A stretch of DNA of 64,000 bases from an uncultured Oscillospiraceae bacterium (GTDB lineage Bacteria; Bacillota; Clostridia; Oscillospirales; Oscillospiraceae), in the NCBI GenBank assembly GCA_944385125.1, contig CALWVZ010000001.1:1-64000 (forward strand), in the 5' to 3' direction. A model generated the notes under the pieces. It had not been told where the DNA came from. It searched no databases and saw only the letters and a program-made list of their open reading frames with translations. The position numbers and the translations under genes are program-made. Below, in pieces: positions 7,947-17,261 of the stretch; the stretch's first letter is position 1, and each line of letters begins with the position of its first letter.

Positions 7947-10900
7947 TTAGAAATCGAAGAGATTTATCTGGCTGGTCTCCGGCATGTCTCCCAGGGCCCC
8001 CAGGCTCTTCAGGGCCTCCAGGTGGCTCTGGCTCACCTTGGGGCAGGCCCGGCCCAGCTCCTCCATGGAGATAAAGCTCCTGCCTCCTTCGGTGCAGTGG
8101 GCCAGATCCAGGGCCGCCGTCTCCCCCAGGCCGGAGATGGACACGAAGGGCGGGCGCAGTCTGCCGTCCTCGGTTATCCTGAACCTGATGGCGTCGGACT
8201 TGTATAGGTCTATTGGGGCAAATTCAAAGCCCCGCATGTTGAACTCGTACACCGCCTCCAGGGTCACCAGCAGGTCCTCCTCGTTGGCGGTGAGGGGCTT
8301 GCCCTTCATCTCCCGTATCTTCCGCCGCACTCCGTCTGTACCCACGGTCATCATTGCTGCGTCGAAGCCGCCCTTCTGGCTGCGCCGGTAGAAGTAGGCG
8401 CTGTAGAAGGCCAGGGGCTCGTGGACCTTGAACCAGGCTATGCGGAAGGCCATCATCACGTAGGCCACGGCGTGGGCCTTGGGGAAGAGGTAGGCTATCT
8501 TCCGGCAGGACTCGATGTACCAGTCCGGCACGCCAAGACTGCGCATCTGCTCCTCGGCGTCCCCGGGGAACTGGCCGCTTTTTTTCACCTTGCCCTTGCG
8601 CACCGCCTCCATGGTCTTGAAGGCCAGGGAGGGCTCCATGCCCTTGGATATAAGGTAGAGCATGATATCGTCACGGCAGCCCACGGTCTCGTTGACGGTG
8701 GCTATGCCGTTGACTATCAGGTCGTGGATGTTGCCGGCCCACACGTCGGTGCCGTGGCTGAAGCCGGACAGGCGCACCAGGGTATCGAACTGCCTGGGCT
8801 GGGTGTCCACCAGCATCTGACGGGTGAAGTTGGTGCCGAACTCCGGCACGCCTATGGTGCCGGTCTTGCCTATGATGGGGTCGTCGTCAGGCAGGCCCAG
8901 GGCGGCGGGGCTGGTGAAGATGGACATGGTCTCCGGGTCGGAAAGGGAGATCTTCTTTGCGTCCACCCCGGTCATGTCCTCCATCATGCGTATCATGGTG
9001 GGGTCATCATGGCCCAGCTCGTCCAGCTTCAGCAGGTTTGCCTCCATGCAGTGGTATTCAAAATGGGTGGTTATTATATCGCTGTTGGGGTCGTCCGCCG
9101 GGTGCTGCACCGGGCAGAAGTCGGTGACGTCCATATCCTGGGGGATGACCACCAGGCCGCCGGGGTGCTGGCCGGTGGTGCGCTTTATGCCCACCAGGCC
9201 CAGGGCCAGGCGGTTCTCCTCCGCCTTGGTGGCTTTGATGTTCCGCTCCTCCAGGTACTTTTTCACATAGCCGTAGGCGGTCTTTTCCGCCAGGGTGCCT
9301 ATGGTCCCGGCCCTGAACACATGGTCCGAGCCGAAGAGGGTCTCGGTGTATTTGTGGGCCTTGGCCTGATATTCTCCTGAGAAGTTAAGGTCTATATCCG
9401 GGGTCTTCTCGTTGCCGGGGAAGCCCAGGAAGGTCTCAAAGGGAATGTCGAAGCCCTCCCGGTTCATGGGGGCGCCGCAGTCCGGGCAGTCCTTCTCCGG
9501 CATGTCCGCCCCGCAGCCGTAGCTGCCGTCGGTGACGAACTCCGAGTGGCAGCACTTGGGGCAGACATAGTGGGGCGGCAGGGAGTTGACCTCGGTGATG
9601 CCGGACATGTAGGCCACGATGGAGGAGCCCACGCTGCCCCGGCTGCCCACCAGGTAGCCGTTCTCCAGGGAGTTTTGCACCAGCTTCTGGGCGCTCATAT
9701 ATATAACGTCGTAGTTGTGGTCCAGGATGGTGTTCAGCTCCACGTCCACCCGCTTCTGAACTATCTCCGGAGGATTCTCTCCATAGATGCGGTGCATTTT
9801 GCCGTAGACCAGGTTTTTCAGGTCCTCGGCGGAGTGCTCTATCTTGGGGGGAAACAGGTCCTTGGGCAGCAGCTCTATCTCCTCCACCTGCTCGGCTATG
9901 GCACGGGTGTTGGTTATGACCACTTCCTCCGCCGTCTCTTTGCCCAGGTACTCGAATTCCTTCAGCATCTCCTCGGTGGTCCTGAAGAAGATAGGACAGC
10001 CCCGGTCGGCGTCGGAAAACTTCTTTGCCGCCTGGAGTATCTTCCGGTACTGCTCGTCCTCGGCGTCCAGGAAGTGGACGTCGGAGGCGGCTATCACCGG
10101 CTTATTCAGCTCCCGGCCTATGCGCAGTATGGTGCGGTTGTAGTCCTGCAATACGGACACGTCGCTGACCACGCCGTTGTCCACCAGAAAGCCGTTGTTG
10201 CATATGGGCTGTATCTCCAGATAGTCGTAATATTTGGCTATCTTTTTAAGCTCCTTGTCGCCGGCCCCCTTCATCACCGCCCCGTAGAGCTCGCCCATGC
10301 CGCAGGCGGAGCCCACCAGGATGCCCTCCCGGTGCTGGTTCAGCAGGCTCTTGGGTATGGTGGGGCTGCGGTGGAAGTATTTAAGGTAGGACTGGGATAT
10401 CATCTCGTAGAGGTTTTTCAGCCCCTTGCGGTTTTTCACCAGCAGTATCATGTGGTAGCTCTTGGCCACGTCGGTACGGCGCAGGGAGTGGTACACCGTC
10501 TCTATATCGTCAACGGTCTTGGCCCCCTGGCGGGAGAGCATGGGCAAAAACTTCTCCATCATCCTGGCCACCACCATGGCGTCGTCGCTGGCTCTGTGGT
10601 GGTTGAACTGGGGCAGGCCCAGATGGTTGGAGACTATGTCCAGCTTGAAGCGCTTCAGCTCCGGCAGCAGGGCCTGGGACAGGGCCAGGGTATCCAGGAA
10701 CACCGGGGAGAATTTCAGGCCCTGGCGGATGGAAGCTGCGCTCATAAAGCCCACGTCGAAGTGGGCGTTGTGGGCTATGATGGGCCGGTTCCCGATGAAG
10801 TCCATGAACATCTCCATGGCCTCTTTCTCCTTGGGGGCCCCCGCCACGTCGCTGTCTCTTATGCCGGTGAGCTGGGTGATGTCCGGGGGGATGTGCCGCT

Positions 10901-11951
10901 CCGGGTCAACGAAGGTGTTGAAGACCTGCTTTATCTCCCCGCCGGAGAAGATGACGGCGCCTATCTCCGTCATTCGGTCGGTCTGGGCGTTGAGGCCGGT
11001 GGTCTCTATATCGAAGGCCACGAACTCCGTGTCCAGGGGCAGCTTGCTTTTGCCCATGACGGCGCTGTTGCCGTCCATGTCGTTTACGAAGTAGCACTCC
11101 AGGCCGTAGATTATCTTCACCCCGTGCTTCTTCCCAGCCTTCCACATGTCCGGGAAGGCCTGGGCCACGCCGTGGTCGGTGACGGCGATGGCGGGCATGC
11201 CCCAGTAGGCCGCCCGCTTGACGATGGCCGCAGGGTCGGTGAGGGCGTCCAAGGCGGAAAAGCGGGTGTGCATATGCAGCTCTACCCGCTTCACCGGGGC
11301 ATTGTCCGGCCTGATATAGGCCTTGCCCTTCATTATGTTTCTGGGGTCCAGCACCATGTCCTCGTCGTACTTGGAGTAGATCACCTCTCCCTGGACTATC
11401 ACATGGTCCCCTATGTTTATGCTGTCTATGATGCTCTGGTCGTCCTCGGAGCGGAGGAAGCGGGAGATGCGGATGGAGTTGGTGCGGTCGGTGATGTCAA
11501 AGCACAGCACTGCGCTGCCCCGCTTCTGGAGCCTACGGCTGGTGACCGCCACCACGTCCCCCTCTACCGTGACCTTGCCGGACTCCAGGCTGAGGGTGCT
11601 CATGGGCACCGGCCTCTGCTTTATGGCCCGGCCCAGGAGCACATCCCCCTTGGGGGGGGCGCCGGGAGCCGGGGCCGTGGCGGCGGCCGCCGCCGTGGAG
11701 GCCAGCTTCACTTTCGGATAGTCCGGCACCAGGCCCACGCCGCTGAGGCCATAGTCCTCCTTCAGCCTCTGGCTGATGGTGGAGATATCCACCGGGGAGG
11801 GCATGGCGGGAAACCAGGCGCAGACCGTGAGCATCAGCTCCGCCAGGTCCACCTGCACGTCGGTGACATAGGCCTTCTCCAGGCCTCCGGCGCAGCTTTT
11901 TATATCCTCACAGCCGGGGAAGATGGTGAGAAAGGGAGTGTGCTCGCTCAT
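7947..11951 (-). CDS. polC: DNA polymerase III alpha subunit, PolC type
   Basis: Replicative polymerase of low-GC-type Gram-positives, 1334 residues, slightly shorter than Bacillus PolC. In order: an N-terminal domain; an OB fold (KVTVEGDVVAVTSRRLQKRGSA); a PHP domain (VELHMHTRFSALD, AVTDHG); a DEDD proofreading exonuclease inserted after PHP (FVAFDIETTGL, IAHNAHFDVGFM); then the polymerase core with PDIDLNFSGEYQ and a zinc-binding CPKCC...CPDCG segment. ATG at 11951 follows GGAGCGGG and overlaps the ispG stop as ATGA, so translation is coupled. It closes the operon. An in-frame upstream start would run into ispG and is not needed. Confidence 0.97.
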   Translation of the reverse strand: MSEHTPFLTIFPGCEDIKSCAGGLEKAYVTDVQVDLAELMLTVCAWFPAMPSPVDISTISQRLKEDYGLSGVGLVPDYPKVKLASTAAAAATAPAPGAPPKGDVLLGRAIKQRPVPMSTLSLESGKVTVEGDVVAVTSRRLQKRGSAVLCFDITDRTNSIRISRFLRSEDDQSIIDSINIGDHVIVQGEVIYSKYDEDMVLDPRNIMKGKAYIRPDNAPVKRVELHMHTRFSALDALTDPAAIVKRAAYWGMPAIAVTDHGVAQAFPDMWKAGKKHGVKIIYGLECYFVNDMDGNSAVMGKSKLPLDTEFVAFDIETTGLNAQTDRMTEIGAVIFSGGEIKQVFNTFVDPERHIPPDITQLTGIRDSDVAGAPKEKEAMEMFMDFIGNRPIIAHNAHFDVGFMSAASIRQGLKFSPVFLDTLALSQALLPELKRFKLDIVSNHLGLPQFNHHRASDDAMVVARMMEKFLPMLSRQGAKTVDDIETVYHSLRRTDVAKSYHMILLVKNRKGLKNLYEMISQSYLKYFHRSPTIPKSLLNQHREGILVGSACGMGELYGAVMKGAGDKELKKIAKYYDYLEIQPICNNGFLVDNGVVSDVSVLQDYNRTILRIGRELNKPVIAASDVHFLDAEDEQYRKILQAAKKFSDADRGCPIFFRTTEEMLKEFEYLGKETAEEVVITNTRAIAEQVEEIELLPKDLFPPKIEHSAEDLKNLVYGKMHRIYGENPPEIVQKRVDVELNTILDHNYDVIYMSAQKLVQNSLENGYLVGSRGSVGSSIVAYMSGITEVNSLPPHYVCPKCCHSEFVTDGSYGCGADMPEKDCPDCGAPMNREGFDIPFETFLGFPGNEKTPDIDLNFSGEYQAKAHKYTETLFGSDHVFRAGTIGTLAEKTAYGYVKKYLEERNIKATKAEENRLALGLVGIKRTTGQHPGGLVVIPQDMDVTDFCPVQHPADDPNSDIITTHFEYHCMEANLLKLDELGHDDPTMIRMMEDMTGVDAKKISLSDPETMSIFTSPAALGLPDDDPIIGKTGTIGVPEFGTNFTRQMLVDTQPRQFDTLVRLSGFSHGTDVWAGNIHDLIVNGIATVNETVGCRDDIMLYLISKGMEPSLAFKTMEAVRKGKVKKSGQFPGDAEEQMRSLGVPDWYIESCRKIAYLFPKAHAVAYVMMAFRIAWFKVHEPLAFYSAYFYRRSQKGGFDAAMMTVGTDGVRRKIREMKGKPLTANEEDLLVTLEAVYEFNMRGFEFAPIDLYKSDAIRFRITEDGRLRPPFVSISGLGETAALDLAHCTEGGRSFISMEELGRACPKVSQSHLEALKSLGALGDMPETSQINLFDF

Positions 11952-13015
11952 GCCCGCTCCCCGTCTTTCTCTATAAGTTCCACCAGCCGGTCGCATAGCT
12001 CCTCATAGGGATATGTACCCAGCACCTGGCCCTTCTTGAAGATGAGGCCCTTGCCCTTGCCTCCGGCTATGCCGTAGTCCGCCTCCCGGGCCTCTCCGGG
12101 GCCGTTGACCACGCAGCCCATCACAGCCACTGTGATGTCCCTGGGCATGTCCTTCACCCTCTGCTCCACCTGGCTTGCCAGGCTTATCAGGTCTATCTCC
12201 GTCCTGCCGCAGGTGGGGCAGGAGACGAACTTCACTCCGCCGGGACGCAGGCCCGCCGCCTTAACTATGGCGATGCCGGCGCTGACCTCCCGCACCGGGT
12301 CGGCGGTGAGGGAGACTCTTATGGTGTTGCCTATGCCCTGGCACAGCAGGGCCCCTATGCCCACGGCGGACTGGATGGTGCCGTTCCACTCGGTGCCCGT
12401 CTCGGTGATCCCCAGGTGCAGGGGATAGGGGAAGACCTCCGCCGCCAGGCGGTAGGCGGCCACGGTGAGGGGCACGGAGGAGGCCTTCATGGAGATGCAG
12501 ATGTCCGTAAAGTCGAACTTCTCCAGCAGGGCCGCATGGTCCCTGGCGCTCTCCACCAGGGCCTCCGGGCAGGGATGGCCGTACTTCTCCAGGAGCCTGG
12601 GTTCCAGGCTGCCGGCATTGACGCCTATGCGTATGGGTATGCCGTGGCGGCGGCAGCTGTCCGCCACGGCCTTCACGTTCTCCTGGGCTCCGATGTTGCC
12701 GGGGTTTATGCGTATCTTGTCTATGCCCCGCTCCGCCACCTCCAGGGCCAGGCGGTAGTCAAAGTGGATGTCCGCCACCAGGGGCACCCGCACCTGCTCC
12801 TTTATCCGGGAGACGGCTTTGGCGGAGTCCATGTCCGGGATGGCTATGCGCACTATGTCCGCCCCGGCGGCCTCCATGGCCTTTATCTGCTCCACCGTGG
12901 CCTCCACGTCCCAGGTCTTGGTGTTGCACATGGTCTGGACGGATACCGGCGCTCCTCCGCCTATCTCTACTCCGCCCACCTTTATCTTTTTTACTCTGTC
13001 TCTTTTTTCCATCAT
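11948..13015 (-). CDS. ispG: 4-hydroxy-3-methylbut-2-en-1-yl diphosphate synthase (flavodoxin)
   Basis: Seventh enzyme of the MEP isoprenoid pathway: it reductively converts the cyclic diphosphate MEcPP to HMBPP with a [4Fe-4S] cluster. The cluster cysteines are in SCPTCGRTEIDL and MGCVVNGPGEA. The N-terminal TIM barrel begins VKVGGVEIGGGAPVSVQTM, and length (355) is that of the short bacterial form. It shares the operon with dxr (second MEP enzyme) and overlaps both neighbours by 4 bases, as ATGA with rseP upstream and polC downstream. Confidence 0.96.
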   Translation of the reverse strand: MMEKRDRVKKIKVGGVEIGGGAPVSVQTMCNTKTWDVEATVEQIKAMEAAGADIVRIAIPDMDSAKAVSRIKEQVRVPLVADIHFDYRLALEVAERGIDKIRINPGNIGAQENVKAVADSCRRHGIPIRIGVNAGSLEPRLLEKYGHPCPEALVESARDHAALLEKFDFTDICISMKASSVPLTVAAYRLAAEVFPYPLHLGITETGTEWNGTIQSAVGIGALLCQGIGNTIRVSLTADPVREVSAGIAIVKAAGLRPGGVKFVSCPTCGRTEIDLISLASQVEQRVKDMPRDITVAVMGCVVNGPGEAREADYGIAGGKGKGLIFKKGQVLGTYPYEELCDRLVELIEKDGERA

Positions 13016-14070
13016 GTCGTCACTATCCTGAATATATCGTTGAACATTACAAAAACCATCAGCCCCAGCAGCAGCATCATGCCGGCGGCGTGGATATATC
13101 CCTCGTATCTGGGGTTGAGCTTGCGGCGGCTCACCGTCTCTATCACCCAGGTCACCAGCAGCAGGAACACTCTTCCCCCGTCCAGGGCGGGTATGGGCAG
13201 CATGTTCATCAGGGCCAGGTTCACAGCAATGAAGGCCCCGAAGTAGAAGATGCTGAACAGAGCGTCGGAAGTGGACTCTGCGCTCTCCCCGGTCTCGGCC
13301 ATCATGCCCACGATACCCACGGGCCCGGCCATATCCTCAACGCCCACGTTGCCTTTCACCAGTTCCTCCAGGCCCATCCAGACCCAGCGTCCGAACTCCA
13401 TGGTGGTGTTCCAGGCATAGCGCAGCTTCACGGTAAAGGTGGCCTCCTCTACGCCCATGGAGAAACCGTAGAGCTTCTGGCTCTCCCCCTGGTATTCCAC
13501 GGGGACGAAATAGAAGTCCTCCAGCTTTACTTTCTCCCCGTCCCGGACGACCACTATGTCATAAGTCCCGTCACCCTGACTGAGAAAGTCCGTCACATCC
13601 TGGTACTGGTATATCCTGTGCCCGTCGATACTGTAGAAGCGGTCCCCCACTTCCAGAGCACCCTCCCCCTGATAGGGGCAGTCCTCCCGGAACTCGGCTA
13701 TAACCGGGGCCCAGAAGGCGGCGGCGCCCCAATAGAGGATAAGGACGATGACAAAGCCCATGACGAAGTTCATGAAGGAGCCCGCCACCAGGATGAGAGC
13801 CCGCTTCCAGGCCGCCTGATTGGTGAAGGCCCTGGGCTCGTCGCTCTCCTCGTCCTCCCCGGCCATGGCGCAAAAGCCTCCGAAGGGCACCGCCCGCAGG
13901 GAGTACAGGGTCTCCCCCTTCTGCCTTTGCAGCAGGGCCGGACCCATGCCCAGGGCAAACTCCTCCACCTTCACGCCGCAGAGCTTCGCCACGGTGAAAT
14001 GGCCCAGCTCATGGACGATGACCAGCAGGCCGAACAGCAGTATTGCAAGGATGATGTAAAGAATAGTCAT
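13012..14070 (-). CDS. rseP: Site-2 zinc metalloprotease RseP
   Basis: Intramembrane protease of 352 residues that cuts anti-sigma factors and signal-peptide remnants in the membrane. The zinc motif HELGH is in the first helix (VHELGHFTVAKLCGV) and the third ligand lies in LPIPALDGGR. A single PDZ domain lies between (EVGDRFYSIDGHRIYQYQDV). About four membrane segments are expected. ATGA overlaps link it to dxr and ispG, the usual clostridial order. Confidence 0.95.
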   Translation of the reverse strand: MTILYIILAILLFGLLVIVHELGHFTVAKLCGVKVEEFALGMGPALLQRQKGETLYSLRAVPFGGFCAMAGEDEESDEPRAFTNQAAWKRALILVAGSFMNFVMGFVIVLILYWGAAAFWAPVIAEFREDCPYQGEGALEVGDRFYSIDGHRIYQYQDVTDFLSQGDGTYDIVVVRDGEKVKLEDFYFVPVEYQGESQKLYGFSMGVEEATFTVKLRYAWNTTMEFGRWVWMGLEELVKGNVGVEDMAGPVGIVGMMAETGESAESTSDALFSIFYFGAFIAVNLALMNMLPIPALDGGRVFLLLVTWVIETVSRRKLNPRYEGYIHAAGMMLLLGLMVFVMFNDIFRIVTT

Positions 14071-15215
14071 TTAGAAAAGTTCTCCAAAACATAAGCTCTG
14101 GCGGCGGCGTCCGCCTCCAGTATGGTCTCCAGGTCCGGCGCTTTCACCACCCCTACTTTTTCCACGGCGGAGGCGGCGGCGTCGTAAATGCGGTTGTAGC
14201 CCAGCTTCCGGCGCAGAAACATCCCCACGGCCACCTCGTTTGCGGCGCTCATGACGCAGGGGGCGGTGCCGCCGGTGCGGGCGCAGTCCATGGCCAGCTT
14301 CAGGCAGGGGGTCTTTTCAAAGTCCGGGGCCTCAAAGCTCAGATCCCTGAGCCTGGTGAAGTCCAGGCGGCTGAACATGGAGGGGCAGCGCTGCGGATAG
14401 GTGAGGGCCAGCTGTATGGGAAGGCCCATGTCCGGCACCCCCAGCTGGGCTATCACCGTGCCGTCAACAAGCTCTACCATAGAGTGTATGACGCTCTGGG
14501 GATGGATTACCACCTCTATCTCGTCGGGGGTGACGGAGAAGAGGTGCATGGCCTCTATAAACTCCAGGCCCTTGTTCATCATGGTGGCGCTGTCCACGGA
14601 TATCTTGGCCCCCATGTTCCAGTTGGGGTGGGCCACCGCCTGCTCCGGCGTCACATCCTCCAGCTCCACCCGGGCCTTCCCTCGGAAGGGGCCGCCGGAG
14701 CCGGTGAGGAGTATCTTCCGAAGCTCCCCCTTGCCCCGGCCCATAAGGCACTGGAACACGGCGGAGTGCTCCGAATCCACGGGGACTATCTCCGCCCCTT
14801 TTTCCCTGGCTCGGGCCATGACGATGTCCCCGGCGCAGACCAGGGTCTCCTTGTTGGCCAGGGCAATTCGCTTTCTCCCGTCTATGGCCGCCAGGGTGGG
14901 CTTCAGGCCCACGGAGCCGGACACGGCGGTGACCACGCAGTCGCTCTCCTCCAGGGTGGCGGCCTCGATGAGGCCCTCCATGCCGGAGCCCACCCGGATG
15001 TCCGTGTCCGCCACGGCGGTCTTGAAAGCCTTTGCAGCCGTCTCGTCGTACACCGCCACAAAGGCCGGGCGCAGCCGCCGGGCCTGCTCTTCCAGCATGT
15101 CTATCTTCCTGTTGGCGGTGAGGGCGGCCACCCTTATCCCGGTGTGCTCCGCCACGGCTATGGTCTGGCGGCCTATGGAGCCGGTGCAGCCCAGTACAGA
15201 TATGGATCTTACCAT
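14067..15215 (-). CDS. dxr: 1-deoxy-D-xylulose 5-phosphate reductoisomerase
   Basis: Second enzyme of the MEP pathway, converting DXP to MEP with NADPH. The nucleotide site GCTGSIGRQT is at the N-terminus. The metal and substrate motifs VDSEHSAVFQC, SGGPFRG, HPNWNMGAKISVDSATMMNKGLE and a C-terminal helical domain are all present at normal length (382). It follows the alkD gene by 32 bases and overlaps rseP by ATGA. Confidence 0.96.
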   Translation of the reverse strand: MVRSISVLGCTGSIGRQTIAVAEHTGIRVAALTANRKIDMLEEQARRLRPAFVAVYDETAAKAFKTAVADTDIRVGSGMEGLIEAATLEESDCVVTAVSGSVGLKPTLAAIDGRKRIALANKETLVCAGDIVMARAREKGAEIVPVDSEHSAVFQCLMGRGKGELRKILLTGSGGPFRGKARVELEDVTPEQAVAHPNWNMGAKISVDSATMMNKGLEFIEAMHLFSVTPDEIEVVIHPQSVIHSMVELVDGTVIAQLGVPDMGLPIQLALTYPQRCPSMFSRLDFTRLRDLSFEAPDFEKTPCLKLAMDCARTGGTAPCVMSAANEVAVGMFLRRKLGYNRIYDAAASAVEKVGVVKAPDLETILEADAAARAYVLENFSK

Positions 15216-15247
15216 AATATTTTCCTCTTTATATATCCAAATTATAG

Positions 15248-15925
15248 CTAAACTTTTAAAGTTTTCAGATATTCCTTGTGCTCGGGGCTGACCCGGAAGC
15301 TCTCCCTGGCCTTTTGTATGCTCTTGTTGTGGGTCCAGCCTTCCAGGCGGCGCCCCTCTATATACTTCACGGCGCTGTCATACTGCTTTGCCAGGGCGGT
15401 GGCGAAATACCAGGCCTGCATCATGCGCACATAGTACTCCTCCGACTCCACGCCCGCCACCAGGTCCAGGTATTCCTCTTTGAAGTCCTCATCCAGAAAA
15501 TGGCTCATGAGCATACCCATGGCAAAGCGCCGGGTATAGGCATGGGGAGAGTCCAGCCAGGGGAGTATCCTCTCCAGCAGCTTTTCCTTGTTCTTTGCCA
15601 GGACCTTCGGCCCCAGCATGTCGCACACCGCCCAGTTGTCCACATAGGGCAGGAAGGCCTCCAGCTCCTCCATGCACAGCCAGAAGTCCTTGTTCTCGTT
15701 TATCAGCAGGGCATGGAGCAGGTTCTCCTCGTGGTATTCGTGGGGCAGGGCGGCCGTAAACTCCGCCGCCCGGGGGCTGCCCTTCAACTCCTTTGCCAGC
15801 CTGCGCAGCTGAGGGACCCGCACGCCTATCACGATGGCCTTATCCACCGTGGGGATGAGGGAGGCGTTAAAGTCCCGGTACTTCTCGTCCTTCAGTTCAA
15901 AAAGCCTCTCCTGAATCTCTGTCAC
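15248..15925 (-). CDS. DNA alkylation repair enzyme, AlkD-like HEAT-repeat protein
   Basis: Protein of 225 residues of the AlkC/AlkD superfamily, whose characterised members remove positively charged alkylated bases by wrapping DNA with HEAT-like repeats. Conserved segments are GVRVPQLRRLAKEL, HEENLLHALLI, FLPYVDNWAVCDML, YTRRFAMGMLMSHF and a WTHNKSIQKARES end, with the Trp, Asp and Arg typical of the active groove. The start is GTG at 15925, overlapping the uppS stop as GTGA and preceded by GGAGGGG. It occupies the place where most Firmicutes carry cdsA. Function in this operon is unclear. Confidence 0.88.
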   Translation of the reverse strand: MTEIQERLFELKDEKYRDFNASLIPTVDKAIVIGVRVPQLRRLAKELKGSPRAAEFTAALPHEYHEENLLHALLINENKDFWLCMEELEAFLPYVDNWAVCDMLGPKVLAKNKEKLLERILPWLDSPHAYTRRFAMGMLMSHFLDEDFKEEYLDLVAGVESEEYYVRMMQAWYFATALAKQYDSAVKYIEGRRLEGWTHNKSIQKARESFRVSPEHKEYLKTLKV

Positions 15926-16668
15926 GGGTTTTTCACCCCTCCGTAGCGCCGGTCGCGGCGATTGAATTCCGCGATGGCCTTGTCCAGTTCCTCCGGGGTG
16001 AAGTCCGGCCAGAGCACGTCGGTGAAGTAGAACTCCGCATAGGCGCACTGCCACAGCAGGAAGTTGGATATGCGCATCTCCCCGCCGGGGCGGATGAGCA
16101 GGTCCGGGTCGGGGATACCGGCGGAATAGAGGTAGTTTCCGAACTGCTCCTCGCTCAGCTCCCCGTCAGCTTTGCCTGCGGCATAGTCCTGAGCGTAGCG
16201 CCGGGCGGCGTGGATTATCTCGTCCCGGCCGCCGTAGTTGAGGCAGATGTTGGCCTGGAAGCCCTGGTAGCGCTGGCTTATCTCGTCGGTACGGTCCACC
16301 ATCTCCCGCAGCTGGGGGCTGAGCCTTGCCAGCTCTCCGAAGACCTTCATGCGGATGTGGTCCTTCTCCATGGTGCGTATGGCCTCGTCCAGGTAACGCC
16401 ACAGCAGCTTCATGATGGTGCCCACCTCTTCCTCCGGCCGTTTCCAGTTCTCAGTGGAGAAGGCGTAGACCGTCAGGTATTCCACGCCGATGTTTTTGCA
16501 GTATGTAGCAATGCGGCGGAAGGTCTCCGCCCCGGCCATATGTCCTGCGGTGCGGGGCAGGCCCCGTTTCTTGGCCCAGCGGCCGTTGCCATCCAGTATG
16601 ATGGCAATATGGCGGGGAACCCCAGGCCCGGCCTGGCTCCCCGCCTTATTGTTCATAGTATCAGCCAT
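15922..16668 (-). CDS. uppS: Isoprenyl (undecaprenyl) diphosphate synthase
   Basis: Cis-prenyltransferase of 248 residues that makes the C55 lipid carrier for peptidoglycan. The signature IAIILDGNGRWAKKRGLPR opens the protein; RPGGEMRISNFLLWQCAYAEFYFTDVLWPDF near the end carries the remaining active-site residues. One base separates it from the frr stop, and its own stop overlaps alkD. Confidence 0.97.
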   Translation of the reverse strand: MADTMNNKAGSQAGPGVPRHIAIILDGNGRWAKKRGLPRTAGHMAGAETFRRIATYCKNIGVEYLTVYAFSTENWKRPEEEVGTIMKLLWRYLDEAIRTMEKDHIRMKVFGELARLSPQLREMVDRTDEISQRYQGFQANICLNYGGRDEIIHAARRYAQDYAAGKADGELSEEQFGNYLYSAGIPDPDLLIRPGGEMRISNFLLWQCAYAEFYFTDVLWPDFTPEELDKAIAEFNRRDRRYGGVKNP

Positions 16669-16669
16669 A

Positions 16670-17221
16670 TCAGATTTCCAGCAGTTCCTTTTCCTTCTTG
16701 TCGGCTATCTTGTCTATCTCCTTGATGTAGTCGTCGGTGAGCTTCTGCACGTCTTTCTCGGCTATCTTGTAATCATCCTCGGTTATCTCAGAGGCTTTCT
16801 GCTGCTTTTTGAACTTCTCGATGGCGTCCCGGCGGATATTGCGGATGGCCACCTTGCTCTCCTCGGCGTATTTCTTGGTCTGCTTTACCAGGTCCTTGCG
16901 GCGTTCCTCGGTGAGGGGCGGGAACACCAGGCGGATCATGCGCCCGTCGTTCTGGGGGTTGAGGCCCAGGTCGGAGGCCAGGATGGCCTTTTCTATGCCC
17001 TTGAGCACTGAGCCGTCCCAGGGCTGGATGAGCAGGGTGCGGGGGTCGGGAGTGGCTATGGAGGCCACCTGCTGGATGGGGGTGGGGGAACCGTAATAGT
17101 CCACCTGGATCTGGTCCAGCACGGCGGCATTGGCCCGGCCCGCTCTCAGGGTGGCCAGCTGGGTGCTGAGGGCCTCGCAGGTCTTTTTCATCTTGTTTTC
17201 AAATTGGCTGTAGTCAGACAT
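16670..17221 (-). CDS. frr: Ribosome recycling factor
   Basis: Splits post-termination ribosomes together with EF-G. The 183 residues match the family length of about 185, with the typical motifs LRAGRANAAVLDQIQVDYYGSPTPI, LIQPWD and RRDAIEKFKK. ATG at 17221 follows AGGAGGAAGCA; the longer reading frame upstream has no ribosome site. Confidence 0.97.
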   Translation of the reverse strand: MSDYSQFENKMKKTCEALSTQLATLRAGRANAAVLDQIQVDYYGSPTPIQQVASIATPDPRTLLIQPWDGSVLKGIEKAILASDLGLNPQNDGRMIRLVFPPLTEERRKDLVKQTKKYAEESKVAIRNIRRDAIEKFKKQQKASEITEDDYKIAEKDVQKLTDDYIKEIDKIADKKEKELLEI

Positions 17222-17261
17222 GTTGCTTCCTCCTGTTGTAAGTATATCCAAAAAACTTTCT

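Noticed and set aside
6099..8207. Plus-strand 702-codon open frame opposite the MBL nuclease
   Set aside because: Shadow of the nuclease and polC; it runs through the promoter and the terminator hairpin between them.
9546..12008. Plus-strand 820-codon open frame, and similar long frames opposite polC
   Set aside because: It is antisense to the unmistakable PolC and ispG frames. Its composition is that of a reversed GC-rich gene, and no family is recognisable.
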